Source: Helicobacter apodemus | GTDB taxonomy: Bacteria; Campylobacterota; Campylobacteria; Campylobacterales; Helicobacteraceae | NCBI RefSeq assembly: GCF_000765745.2 | Contig: NZ_JRPC02000020.1 | Location: 1-46,877 of the forward strand | Length of the DNA stretch: 46,877 nucleotides | Direction: 5' to 3' | In this document: positions 1 to 7,115 of the stretch, piece after piece | Layout: each line of letters starts with the position of its first letter | Numbering within the stretch: the stretch's first letter is position 1 | Made by a program: the position numbers and the translations under genes | Notes under the pieces: model-generated | The model's database searches: none | What the model saw: the letters and a program-made list of their open reading frames with translations, nothing else | Told to the model about the DNA's origin: nothing

Positions 1-105
1 CCTCAAAAACAAAGGATAGAAAAGGTTTTTATTAAAGATGAGAGCTGCAAAGCAGAGCTAGAGGCTTATAAGCAACTCTTTAAGGAGTTAGGGCAACCCC
101 CTTAG
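1..105 (+). CDS. C-terminal end of an unidentified prophage protein (partial)
   Basis: Frame 1 is open from the window edge to the TAG at 103-105. It gives 34 residues rich in Lys and Glu, with one Cys, ending in LGQPP. The composition suggests an amphipathic helix. The position just before a spanin-like lipoprotein would fit a lysis-module protein, but the fragment is too short to assign and the start lies outside the window. Confidence 0.6.
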   Translation, partial: PQKQRIEKVFIKDESCKAELEAYKQLFKELGQPP

Positions 106-162
106 GTTTTAAAAATTAGCTTTAATTCTGCACCTTTTAAAAATAAGTTGGAAGCTAAGACA

Positions 163-275
163 ATGAATATTTTTGGGTGTAATTTTTAAAATTACAAGGT
201 GGCGGTGAAGGTGCAGAGCTAAGGTTAATAGAAGCAAAAAACTTTAACCCTTTAATTGAAAAAGCTATTGTGTAA
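163..275 (+). pseudogene. Short reading frame broken at a T5 run (possible 37-residue protein)
   Basis: An ATG at 163 with a GGAAG ribosome site about nine bases upstream opens a frame that stops after eight codons at a TAA overlapping a run of five T. Slipping back one base at that run, or adding one T, joins it to a frame without a start codon of its own that reads on to the TAA at 273-275. That stop overlaps the next ATG (taATG), a typical coupled junction, which suggests the second part is genuine coding sequence. A one-base homopolymer mutation is the simplest reading. Programmed frameshifting is possible but unproven. The product is unknown. Confidence 0.35.
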
Positions 276-299
276 TGATTGCTCTAAAAAAGGTTTGCA

Positions 300-770
300 A
301 TGTTTTTTATGGATTTTTTATTAGGCTTTTTTGTGGATTTAAAAAGGGGAATCTTAACACCCATAAGGGTGCAAGGCTACAATGCCTTGACTACAAATAC
401 ACAAAGGAGTATAATTACTCTTGTTATTTGTTTAGTAAGATTTTTAAAAGACAAATTCATCACCTCATTTCAGAGGTTAAAACTTACCTTAGAGGGTTGC
501 GCCCCTTTAAGGCAAACCTCCAAAAGTATTATACTTAAACTTTCTAAATACTTCAAAAAAACCCTATTTATCGCTTTTTTATTACTTTCTTTAGCTGGTT
601 GCGCTTCAAAGCCTATTGTAAGAATTGATACAAAAGAAGTATTTATCCCTATAAAATGCAATTTAACTCTGCCTAACAAACCTAAAGAGGATGGAAGCTT
701 TCAAAGCCATAAAGAATTATTGATTTATTATTTAGAAGTAGAGAGTATCGCAAAAGATTGCACTAAATAA
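300..770 (+). CDS. Prophage lipoprotein, spanin (Rz1)-like; start uncertain
   Basis: The last 75 or so residues form a lipoprotein: a basic stretch (KYFKK), a hydrophobic segment and the lipobox LAGC at about residues 97-100. A short periplasmic part follows with Pro-rich and Cys-containing segments, as in phage outer-membrane spanins, which join the two membranes at lysis. The ATG at 300 has an AAGG site six bases upstream. It would, however, put about 80 residues before the signal peptide, including another hydrophobic segment, so the real start may be internal and non-ATG. A second frame (275-538) overlaps the first half and begins at a stop-start overlap; one of the two is probably spurious, or the genes are nested. 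It ends ten bases before the portal gene. Confidence 0.55.
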   Translation: MFFMDFLLGFFVDLKRGILTPIRVQGYNALTTNTQRSIITLVICLVRFLKDKFITSFQRLKLTLEGCAPLRQTSKSIILKLSKYFKKTLFIAFLLLSLAGCASKPIVRIDTKEVFIPIKCNLTLPNKPKEDGSFQSHKELLIYYLEVESIAKDCTK

Positions 771-779
771 GGAGAGAGA

Positions 780-2531
780 ATGCTAAGTATAACACAGCTA
801 GAGGGATTATACACTAAAGACTATGAGTTTAACCAATCCTCTTTGCAAGAATATAAAGAGGCTAAGAAATATTATCACTCTAATCAACTCCCGCCTGATG
901 TAAAGAATATCATAGAACAAAGAGGGGCGGTGCCTGTGTATGAAAACATTTATAGAATGGTTGTTAATAAAATACTAGGATACAAGGCTCAAAGTATTCA
1001 AGAAGTGCGGGTTAGTGGCAGACAAGAGCAAGATAAGCCTTTAGCGGAGTTACTTAATGATATTTTAGATGTTTTCATCCAAAGTGAAAATTATGACAAA
1101 GAGATATTAAAGCGGGATAAAGATTTAATCTTTGGTCTTTGTGTTATGCAAATATGGGTTAGCAAAGAGGAGCAAGATTTTGCTTTAGAAATAGAGAATA
1201 TCCCTCCTGATAGTTTTTTAATCGATAAATATAGCATAGATTCTAATGCAAAAGATGCTAGGAGATTCCATAGAAGCATTAATACTTCTTTAGATTTTGC
1301 TAAGCAATTATTCCCTGCTAAAAACTTTGTAACTACACAAGATAATATAGAATATAGGGTTAATTTGATAGAGAGTTGGATAAAAGAGGAGGGCGGGTTT
1401 GCACGCTATATATGGCAAAAAGGGGGCAGTGTGTTAAGCTACACACCAAAACCTTTTAGAGATGGCTCTCATCCTTACATTATCGCTAAATATGGCATTG
1501 ATGAGAAGAATTGCTGGTATGGACTCTTCCGCGATATAAAGCCTTTGCAAGATTATATTAATTTTGCAGAGAATAGAATGGTGAATATGATGGGGAGTTT
1601 TAAAGCCTTTTATGAGGAAGACGCGGTTATTAATGTAGAGAGCTTTGCCAATGAGGCTTCTTTAGATAATGCAGTGGTGAAAGTGGCAAGTGGAGCGATT
1701 AGAGATGGTAAAATTCACTTTGTAGAGCATAGAGGTAATATTGCTACTTTAAGTGAGAAGGTCAATGAAAAAAGGAATCTTGCTAAAGTGTTAAGTGGTC
1801 TCAATGATGAGGCTTTAGGAATGGCGATAAATCGCCAAAGTGGAGTAGCCATAGCCCAAAGGAGAGATGCAGGATTAATGGGACTGCAAGACTTCATCAA
1901 AACAAGCGATGAGATGGATAAACTCATATTTAAAAAAGCCATCTCTTTAATCCAGCATTATTTTACTAAAAAGCAAATCTTTAAAATCGTAGATAAGAAA
2001 GTAGGACTTAGGTATTTTGAAATCAATACTAATGAGAGAAATAAGATAAAGGTAGGCAAATTTGATTTAGTCTATAAAACCCAACTTAAAACACAAGGTA
2101 GAGAGGAGAGATTTGCTCACTGGAGCGAGATGCTAAAAACCATCGCACAAATACGACCTGATTTAGTGGCTTCTTTATTGCCTCTTATGCTTAAAGATAC
2201 TGATAGCCCAATAGTAGCAGATGTAGAGGAGATTATCCAAAAGCAACAACAAGCCCAAGAGCAAAGCACAGAGCAACAAGCCCAAGTAGAGCAACTGCAA
2301 ATGCAATTAGCTTTAAAAGAAGCAGAGGCTAAGATTAAAGAGCTAGAGGGCAAGGCTATGAAATATGCCGCACAAGGGGAGTTAGCCCAAAAGTTAGCCA
2401 ATAGCCAAGAACAAGCACAAGGACAACAAACAGAGATAGATTTTAGCAAATACCATAAAAAGGCAGATACGACTTATAATAACCAAGCTAATAAGGTTTT
2501 ACAAACCGCTAAAGGGATGGATTTAAGGTAG
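780..2531 (+). CDS. Phage portal protein (P22 type)
   Basis: The 583-residue product fits the P22-type portal family, whose ring of twelve subunits sits at one capsid vertex and passes DNA in and out of the head. Supporting features are an N-terminal alpha/beta region with the SQ-rich wing, a central conserved part around residues 240-390 (GLFRDIKPLQDYIN, then the SGLNDEALGMAINRQSG segment), and a long C-terminal Gln/Glu-rich coiled coil (about 475-560). The length is somewhat below that of P22 itself (725), as in many short portals. A GGAGAGAG ribosome site precedes the ATG. Terminase and capsid genes are not adjacent on the right, so they are expected on the left, outside the window. The family call rests on overall pattern, not on a catalytic motif. 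Confidence 0.8.
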   Translation: MLSITQLEGLYTKDYEFNQSSLQEYKEAKKYYHSNQLPPDVKNIIEQRGAVPVYENIYRMVVNKILGYKAQSIQEVRVSGRQEQDKPLAELLNDILDVFIQSENYDKEILKRDKDLIFGLCVMQIWVSKEEQDFALEIENIPPDSFLIDKYSIDSNAKDARRFHRSINTSLDFAKQLFPAKNFVTTQDNIEYRVNLIESWIKEEGGFARYIWQKGGSVLSYTPKPFRDGSHPYIIAKYGIDEKNCWYGLFRDIKPLQDYINFAENRMVNMMGSFKAFYEEDAVINVESFANEASLDNAVVKVASGAIRDGKIHFVEHRGNIATLSEKVNEKRNLAKVLSGLNDEALGMAINRQSGVAIAQRRDAGLMGLQDFIKTSDEMDKLIFKKAISLIQHYFTKKQIFKIVDKKVGLRYFEINTNERNKIKVGKFDLVYKTQLKTQGREERFAHWSEMLKTIAQIRPDLVASLLPLMLKDTDSPIVADVEEIIQKQQQAQEQSTEQQAQVEQLQMQLALKEAEAKIKELEGKAMKYAAQGELAQKLANSQEQAQGQQTEIDFSKYHKKADTTYNNQANKVLQTAKGMDLR

Positions 2532-2594
2532 GTTTGTTATTTAAAAATATATCTTATATATACAATATTAATATATATTTAAGTAAATAATATT

Positions 2595-2600
2595 TATAAT
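2595..2600 (+). promoter_or_regulatory. Promoter -10 box inside the prophage
   Basis: A perfect TATAAT lies 28 bases before the ATG at 2628, within an AT-rich 96-base gap. No good -35 box is visible, which is usual in Helicobacter, where the -35 region is poorly conserved. It would start a short leader carrying an AAAGGA ribosome site and serve the three-gene unit that follows. Confidence 0.45.
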
Positions 2601-2627
2601 TTTGTATCTTAAAACAAAGGATACAAG

Positions 2628-2897
2628 ATGACTTTAAAACAAATACAGAAAATAGGTTTTGATAACTGCGATTTTGAATCTACTTTTGGTAGCAGCAATT
2701 ATTATGCAGAGCCTATAGATTTAGAACCCCAGCCTCCTACTTTTGGTGATTTAAGAAATCTTTTATATTGCAACAATAGTAAGCAAGAAATTAGAGACTT
2801 CTTTAAAGCAAAGTATGCCATTAAATATCAAACTGCAAATGATGGTCGGGGAGAGTGGTTAAATACAAAAGGGGAGTATTTATACTATGGCTTCTAA
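2628..2897 (+). CDS. Hypothetical prophage protein, 89 residues
   Basis: This small acidic protein has no signal peptide or membrane segment and is not recognised. It has a Pro-rich patch (LEPQPPTF, about residues 32-39) and an aromatic C-terminus (KGEYLYYGF). An AAAGGA site seven bases before the ATG supports the start. It is the first gene of a compact unit with its own likely promoter, and its end overlaps the HTH gene by 11 bases, so the two are probably co-translated. Confidence 0.65.
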   Translation: MTLKQIQKIGFDNCDFESTFGSSNYYAEPIDLEPQPPTFGDLRNLLYCNNSKQEIRDFFKAKYAIKYQTANDGRGEWLNTKGEYLYYGF

Positions 2898-3072
2898 AAA
2901 ACGCTTAAGTGATGCTGATATTAGCAACATAACAGGTATTCCACGCATCACTTTAGCAAAATGGAAAAAAGATAAAGAAAGCTATAGAGTAAAACTCTAT
3001 TGGCTCTTAAAAAGGAGTGATGAGAGTTTTTTGCTTAAGAAGTTTAAATATTTTAAAAATAAAGGCAGATAA
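2887..3072 (+). CDS. Small helix-turn-helix DNA-binding protein
   Basis: The 61-residue, strongly basic protein consists almost entirely of one helix-turn-helix: LSDADISNITGIPRITLAKW at about residues 7-26 reads as helix, turn and recognition helix, followed by Lys-rich helices. It resembles single-domain Cro/MerR-like regulators of phages. The start ATG lies inside the previous gene, and the stop TAA overlaps the next ATG (taATG), so all three genes appear translationally coupled. It may control its own unit or the neighbouring late genes; the target is unknown. Confidence 0.65.
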   Translation: MASKKRLSDADISNITGIPRITLAKWKKDKESYRVKLYWLLKRSDESFLLKKFKYFKNKGR

Positions 3073-3566
3073 TGCAGGTTTTACCCCAAAAAACCCAAGA
3101 GGGAGAGGCAATATATTTGCTTGATAGCAATATTGCCATTTGCGAAAGCGGGAAAATACTCTATTATGATGATTTAGGGGAATTACACGATACAAACTTT
3201 GAGTGTATTTTTGAGCCTATTAACGCAAAGAGTGATGTAGCAATTCTTAAACAAAATATCATCGATTTAGAGCATATCGTGATTGATTTCACTTCCATTG
3301 ATTTAGTCCATAACACCATCAACAATGTAGAGAGATTTCATTTTTTAAATGAGGATGTGGTGAAATTTAGAGAATATCGCATTAATTTAGAGACTTTAGA
3401 AATAAGAGGGGAAATGCAAGAGCTTGAATTTTTTTTACAAAATCCCCCTAAAGAGCTAGAAGCAGAATCCCAAGAGAAAATTAAAGCTATTGTCTCTGCA
3501 GTGTATAGAGAAAATATCGAAAACTTTGTTGATTTTGAGGTTTTAAAAAAGATTTTAATAAAATAA
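3072..3566 (+). CDS. Hypothetical prophage protein, 164 residues
   Basis: This acidic soluble protein of unknown family is rich in Ile, Glu and Asp. The N-terminal half looks like beta strands (AIYLLDSNIAICESGKILYY, about residues 13-32), and the C-terminal half is helical and charged. There is no signal peptide or membrane segment. It is the last gene of the coupled three-gene unit and is followed directly by a terminator-like hairpin. Expression from a private promoter within a late gene block would fit a phage moron, for instance a lysogen-expressed exclusion or conversion factor. That is inference from layout only. Confidence 0.65.
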   Translation: MQVLPQKTQEGEAIYLLDSNIAICESGKILYYDDLGELHDTNFECIFEPINAKSDVAILKQNIIDLEHIVIDFTSIDLVHNTINNVERFHFLNEDVVKFREYRINLETLEIRGEMQELEFFLQNPPKELEAESQEKIKAIVSAVYRENIENFVDFEVLKKILIK

Positions 3567-3580
3567 GATTAGCTTAAAAT

Positions 3581-3600
3581 CCCTAAAATAAGGGTTTTTT
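3581..3600 (+). terminator. Probable rho-independent terminator
   Basis: A short hairpin (CCCT, six-base loop, AGGG) is followed at once by six T, 15 bases after the stop of the 164-residue protein. The stem is short, so termination may be partial. It closes the three-gene unit that begins with the promoter at 2595. Confidence 0.5.
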
Positions 3601-3632
3601 AGTTTTAACCCTTGAATTAAAAAGCCAAAATC

Positions 3633-3666
3633 TCTAAACTTCTTGCAAAAATTTAAGGAGTTTAGA
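3633..3666 (+). promoter_or_regulatory. Hairpin covering the ribosome site of the next gene
   Basis: TCTAAACT at 3633-3640 is the exact reverse complement of AGTTTAGA at 3659-3666. The right arm covers the end of the AAGGAG ribosome site and stops one base before the ATG at 3668. In RNA the eight-pair stem with an 18-base loop could hide the ribosome site. Whether it regulates translation is not known. Confidence 0.4.
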
Positions 3667-3667
3667 A

Positions 3668-4144
3668 ATGGCAGATTATGGAAGTTTTCAACTTGTTAAT
3701 AGCATATTTAACCCTAACAAGGGCAGTGCGGTTTCAAGTATTCTAAGTGCTAATCGTGCAGCAAATGGGCTTAACCCTAGTGCGAATATCACACAAGGGC
3801 TTTTAAACACAGGGAGTGCAAACAATCCCACCACGACCTCTTTTTTGAGTAAGTTAGGGGGTGGCAATGCTTTAGCAGGGATTGGAACTGCAGTATCGGC
3901 TTTTCAAGCTTATGCTAGTTTTACACAGGGCAAAAAGGCTTTTAAAGAGCAAAAGAGAATGAATGATTTGCTACAGAAGCAATATGGCATTGAAAATGCA
4001 CGCTACCAAGAAAGGAAAGCAGAGCAGGATAAAGCAAATAAAATCATCGCAGATTCTGCAAGTGTTGTAGATAATTCTAAAAATACAATCCCAAACCCTA
4101 AACCCAAACCCAAAGAGCAACCTCTACCTTTTGAGCGACAATAA
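3668..4144 (+). CDS. Prophage virion-associated protein, 158 residues
   Basis: The N-terminal part is rich in Ser, Asn, Ala and Gly. It leads to a small-residue hydrophobic stretch (about 66-85, GNALAGIGTAVSAFQAYASF), then a charged coiled coil (KKAFKEQKRMNDLLQKQYGI and onwards) and a Lys-Pro tail. This layout is common in phage internal or tail-tip proteins that touch or enter the membrane during ejection. No enzyme motif is visible. It is followed nine bases later by the next gene of the same late operon. The specific role is not recognised. Confidence 0.6.
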   Translation: MADYGSFQLVNSIFNPNKGSAVSSILSANRAANGLNPSANITQGLLNTGSANNPTTTSFLSKLGGGNALAGIGTAVSAFQAYASFTQGKKAFKEQKRMNDLLQKQYGIENARYQERKAEQDKANKIIADSASVVDNSKNTIPNPKPKPKEQPLPFERQ

Positions 4145-4153
4145 AGGGCGGTA

Positions 4154-4597
4154 GTGAAAAGAGTTATAAATTATCCCTATCCTAGCAATAGTGGGGCTTT
4201 GAAAAATGCCTTTTGCCACACCATAAAAGAAGTAGAGCTAGTGCAAGGGGAGCAATCTTTAGAGCTTACCACAGGAGGGGATTTTTATGAGGATAATACA
4301 GGCAATAGGTTTTTTGTCTATGCAGGTGAGGGGGTGCTAGAGTGGGAGGATTGTTTAAAATATCTTGATTTTAGCAATTTGCCTTTTAGCTTCCTCTCTT
4401 ATTTTTTAAGCAAAAAAGAGCATAGCCCTAATGCAAGTAATTTAATCAAGCGAAAAATACAAGAGTTTGTAGAAGTGTATGATAAAAACATACTCAAAAA
4501 TAGTCTTTACCTAGCACCACTTAACTTTGAAAAGCTGGATAAAGCTTTAATTTCAGGACAAATACAAAGGAGAGGCAATGAAACAAGACCCTATTAA
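4154..4597 (+). CDS. Hypothetical prophage protein, 147 residues (GTG start)
   Basis: The frame starts with GTG preceded by AAGGGCGG, giving MKRVINYPYPSNSGAL. The protein is soluble and mixed alpha/beta with no signal peptide. It lies between two coiled-coil virion proteins, and its last 20 bases overlap the start of the next gene. A tail-adaptor or head-to-tail joining role would fit the position after the portal gene, but no family signature was recognised. Confidence 0.6.
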   Translation: MKRVINYPYPSNSGALKNAFCHTIKEVELVQGEQSLELTTGGDFYEDNTGNRFFVYAGEGVLEWEDCLKYLDFSNLPFSFLSYFLSKKEHSPNASNLIKRKIQEFVEVYDKNILKNSLYLAPLNFEKLDKALISGQIQRRGNETRPY

Positions 4598-6203
4598 TAC
4601 AGGAAGCTACACATTAGGACTACTGGTAGCAAATACTAAAAATATGGCAGATACCCAAGCACAGAATAATTTAATAGTAGGCAATCATTTAAAAGATGCG
4701 TATAACAAACTAGCAGACGCTTATGCTCTAAATCTGCAACAAGAGCAGCTAGAAAAGCAAAATGCTTTTAAGCAAGAAAGTTTAAATCTACAAAAGCAAC
4801 AAATCACAAACCAAGTGCAACAATGGTGGGATACAAAGAAGCAGTGGGCGGAACAAAATAAGCTAGAGAAGCAAAAAATGCAAGAGAGTGCAAGAGTAGC
4901 AAATTTGCAGTTTGACCTAGCTAATAGGCAATTAGCCTACCAAAAAGAGAGGGATAAACCTAGTATAGGATTGCAACAACACCAACTAGATTCTTTAACA
5001 AGCTTATCCATAAATCCTTTATTGCAAGTGCCGACAACTCAAGACTTTGGGGTGGCAGGGAGAAGTGCTGGAGTAAGTCCTACCAATGGTGGAAGTGGTG
5101 GAAGTGGTGGAAGTGGTGGAAGTGCTAGAAATACAGAAGTGAATTTTGGGATAGTAGGGAGAAGTGTTGCGGGGACAAATACTGCGGGATTTGGTGCTGC
5201 TGCGAATACTGCACCCATTGCGGGAGGATTTTATACAAAATATATGCAATCACAAATGCCGCAAAAAGATTCTACCTCTAATGGTGGGTTAAATATTACA
5301 GGCAAAGATGTTTTAACAGCGGCGTTAGGACAAGATAAGCTAACACAAGCAGCAAAGGTGGGAGGATTTTATACAATATATTCAAAATCACAAATGCCGC
5401 AAAAACATTCTACAAATGCAGTAAGTCTGGCAGCACAAAAACCTAAAGATGAGTTGGCGAAATATTTTATTCCTGCTTCAAAGGCTAAACCCCGACAGAT
5501 AAACACGCAAGAGTTTTTAATCCCTGCCTATCAAGCGGTGCTTATTAAGCTCGATAATGATATGCCACTTAGCGCACAAGATAAATATGTCGCAAATCTT
5601 ATGGGGCTGAAATATGATGATGAACAAAAATTAAGTTTAAGAACCCATGAAATAAGCAAGAACATAGATCATTTTAATTATAGGATTCCTGCTCTTAACC
5701 AAATATCAAATTTCATCTTGGAGGGACAAACTCAAGCGGGGGTTGTCAATATGTTTCAAAGAGGAGTTCATTACGGCTCTAGAGGTATTGTCCCTCTAAA
5801 TTCTGAAAATTCTACTTTTGCTACAAGAGATGAAAATATAATTTCAATAATGGCAAGAGGCTTAGCAGGTGCCAATCCAACAAATAGAGAAAAAGATGAT
5901 GCTAGAGTATATTCTATTTTAGGAAAAGATAGTGAGGAGCAAAGAGCGTCTTTGTATCCTGGCTATGAATTAATTGTAGAAATGGCAAGAGCAGAGATCA
6001 ATGCTTTAAAAGATAAGCGTTACAATAAAAAAGAAATAGAATTGATGGAAAAAAAACTCAAACCTCATGAGGAAGCTTTGGCATATTTAAAATCTACTAT
6101 CAAAACACCTGAAAAATTTAGTTATACAAAGTTTGGTGAAATCTTAGGCATAGAGGTAAATACCGACAAAGACAACCAAACCATCATCACATTTGTTAAA
6201 TAA
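4578..6203 (+). CDS. Large prophage virion protein with coiled coil and internal repeats
   Basis: Residues 25-130 form a long Gln/Lys/Glu-rich coiled coil. A low-complexity middle follows: a (GGS)4 linker at about 171-182 and two copies of the motif GGFYT-x-Y-x(2)-SQMPQK-x-ST. The C-terminal 250 residues are a mixed alpha/beta region with no known motif. Such a helix-linker-domain arrangement suits a tail needle, internal ejection protein or tail fibre, but the exact role cannot be told. The ATG lies inside the previous gene after an AAGGAGAGG ribosome site. The repeats are also visible at DNA level at 5088-5123 and at 5222-5275 with 5360-5413. Confidence 0.65.
   Translation: MKQDPINTGSYTLGLLVANTKNMADTQAQNNLIVGNHLKDAYNKLADAYALNLQQEQLEKQNAFKQESLNLQKQQITNQVQQWWDTKKQWAEQNKLEKQKMQESARVANLQFDLANRQLAYQKERDKPSIGLQQHQLDSLTSLSINPLLQVPTTQDFGVAGRSAGVSPTNGGSGGSGGSGGSARNTEVNFGIVGRSVAGTNTAGFGAAANTAPIAGGFYTKYMQSQMPQKDSTSNGGLNITGKDVLTAALGQDKLTQAAKVGGFYTIYSKSQMPQKHSTNAVSLAAQKPKDELAKYFIPASKAKPRQINTQEFLIPAYQAVLIKLDNDMPLSAQDKYVANLMGLKYDDEQKLSLRTHEISKNIDHFNYRIPALNQISNFILEGQTQAGVVNMFQRGVHYGSRGIVPLNSENSTFATRDENIISIMARGLAGANPTNREKDDARVYSILGKDSEEQRASLYPGYELIVEMARAEINALKDKRYNKKEIELMEKKLKPHEEALAYLKSTIKTPEKFSYTKFGEILGIEVNTDKDNQTIITFVK
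5088..5123 (+). repeat. Four tandem copies of a 9-base repeat
   Basis: GGTGGAAGT is repeated exactly four times and encodes Gly-Gly-Ser units in the large virion protein. Exact identity of the copies implies recent slippage. Copy number can change without breaking the frame, so linker length may vary between strains. Confidence 0.9.
5222..5413 (+). repeat. Two 54-base direct repeats within the virion gene
   Basis: The copies at 5222-5275 and 5360-5413 begin with GGGAGGATTTTATACAA and share CACAAATGCCGCAAAAA, with a few differences between them. They are 138 bases apart, a multiple of three, so recombination between them would remove 46 codons in frame. Confidence 0.8.
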
Positions 6204-6237
6204 TTGTGTTAAACTTCCTTTTTAATAAAGGAGAGTT

Positions 6238-6777
6238 ATGCGATTAATAAAAATACTTTTATGTCTATTGCTTGTTGGTGGGGGACTTTTAGAAGCTAGA
6301 TGCAATGATAATGAATGGAATCATATAGATACTTTTTATTCAAGGAAAACCTCACTTGCGACCTTGTCGGATTTTATAGGTGAGTCTAATATCCGATTAA
6401 AATTTGCAAATAAACTTAATGGGTTAATGTATGAAATTAGTTTTGGTTTTTTTCATCTGAACGCACAAAATACTTATATTAAAACAAAAGAGCACATCGT
6501 TGAGTGGGTTTTAGCTAATTATGAAATCGAAAGTTCTATTTCTGGTGAGAGTAATAAGAGGCAAAGGGAAATACTCACTGATATTTATAGTGAGATAGTA
6601 AAAGAATCATTGTGGGATATTGAGTGCTTAAAAGAAAAAGGATTCCCTTCAAAACAAATACAAACAATGCAACAACATATTGAGCCCTTTGTTGAAGCGA
6701 GTATATACCTGCAGGAGACAAAGAAAGGGATAAAAACATTTGATTATGATGAGTGGGCTAAAAAATTTCTAAGATAA
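6238..6777 (+). CDS. Secreted hypothetical protein at the prophage end, 179 residues
   Basis: A clear Sec signal peptide (MRLIKILLCLLLVGGGLLEA, cleavage near residue 20-21) precedes a mostly helical mature part with two Cys (about residues 22 and 124) that could form a disulfide. An AAAGGAGAG site supports the start. No family was recognised. It lies after the virion genes with the small membrane protein downstream in the same direction, the usual place for lysogenic conversion cargo. Confidence 0.6.
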   Translation: MRLIKILLCLLLVGGGLLEARCNDNEWNHIDTFYSRKTSLATLSDFIGESNIRLKFANKLNGLMYEISFGFFHLNAQNTYIKTKEHIVEWVLANYEIESSISGESNKRQREILTDIYSEIVKESLWDIECLKEKGFPSKQIQTMQQHIEPFVEASIYLQETKKGIKTFDYDEWAKKFLR

Positions 6778-6798
6778 TTCAAATAAAAGGAGAAAGCA

Positions 6799-7092
6799 AT
6801 GCTGAAACTGCAAAATATTTCTTTTGAAAATAGAGTCGTTGTTGGAGTTAATGCCATTTATGTGATACTTCCATTTTTTTTCTATTCTTTTGGCAATTCT
6901 AGCAGATGGGAATGGGGTATATTTGCTTTTTGGTGTTCTTTGCCCCTAATTAACGCACTATTATATTGGATAATAAGTGGATATAAGAAACAAAAAGGCA
7001 CAAAGTTTGGCTTTTGGTTCAAACTCATTATCGCATTGTGGCCTGTTATTACTTTCTTTAGCTTGATAGCTCTTGCTGCGATATTTGGGTAG
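6799..7092 (+). CDS. Small membrane protein, 97 residues
   Basis: Three hydrophobic segments are visible at about residues 13-31, 39-59 and 73-96, separated by a Trp-rich loop and a basic loop (GYKKQKGTKFGFWFK). This predicts an integral inner-membrane protein. The start has an AAAGGAGAAAG site. It follows the 179-residue secreted protein by 21 bases, so the two are likely co-transcribed, and it converges on the 376-residue gene. A holin, exclusion protein or immunity protein are all possible; nothing in the sequence decides. Confidence 0.6.
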   Translation: MLKLQNISFENRVVVGVNAIYVILPFFFYSFGNSSRWEWGIFAFWCSLPLINALLYWIISGYKKQKGTKFGFWFKLIIALWPVITFFSLIALAAIFG

Positions 7093-7115
7093 CAAAGCAT
7101 ATTGTTTAAGGAAAA

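Noticed and set aside
275-538. 87-residue plus-strand frame with a coupled start
   Set aside because: It overlaps the lipoprotein frame for most of its length, and its Cys/Tyr-rich composition is unlike the neighbours. It is kept only as a possible alternative in the findings.
2117-2449. Cys/Ser-rich 110-residue minus-strand frame
   Set aside because: It is the complement of the Gln/Glu-rich coiled-coil end of the portal gene; Cys and Ser arise from reversed GCA and AGA-type codons.
5088-5123. CRISPR-like repeat array
   Set aside because: The repeats are nine bases, tandem and without spacers, and encode an in-frame Gly-Gly-Ser linker.
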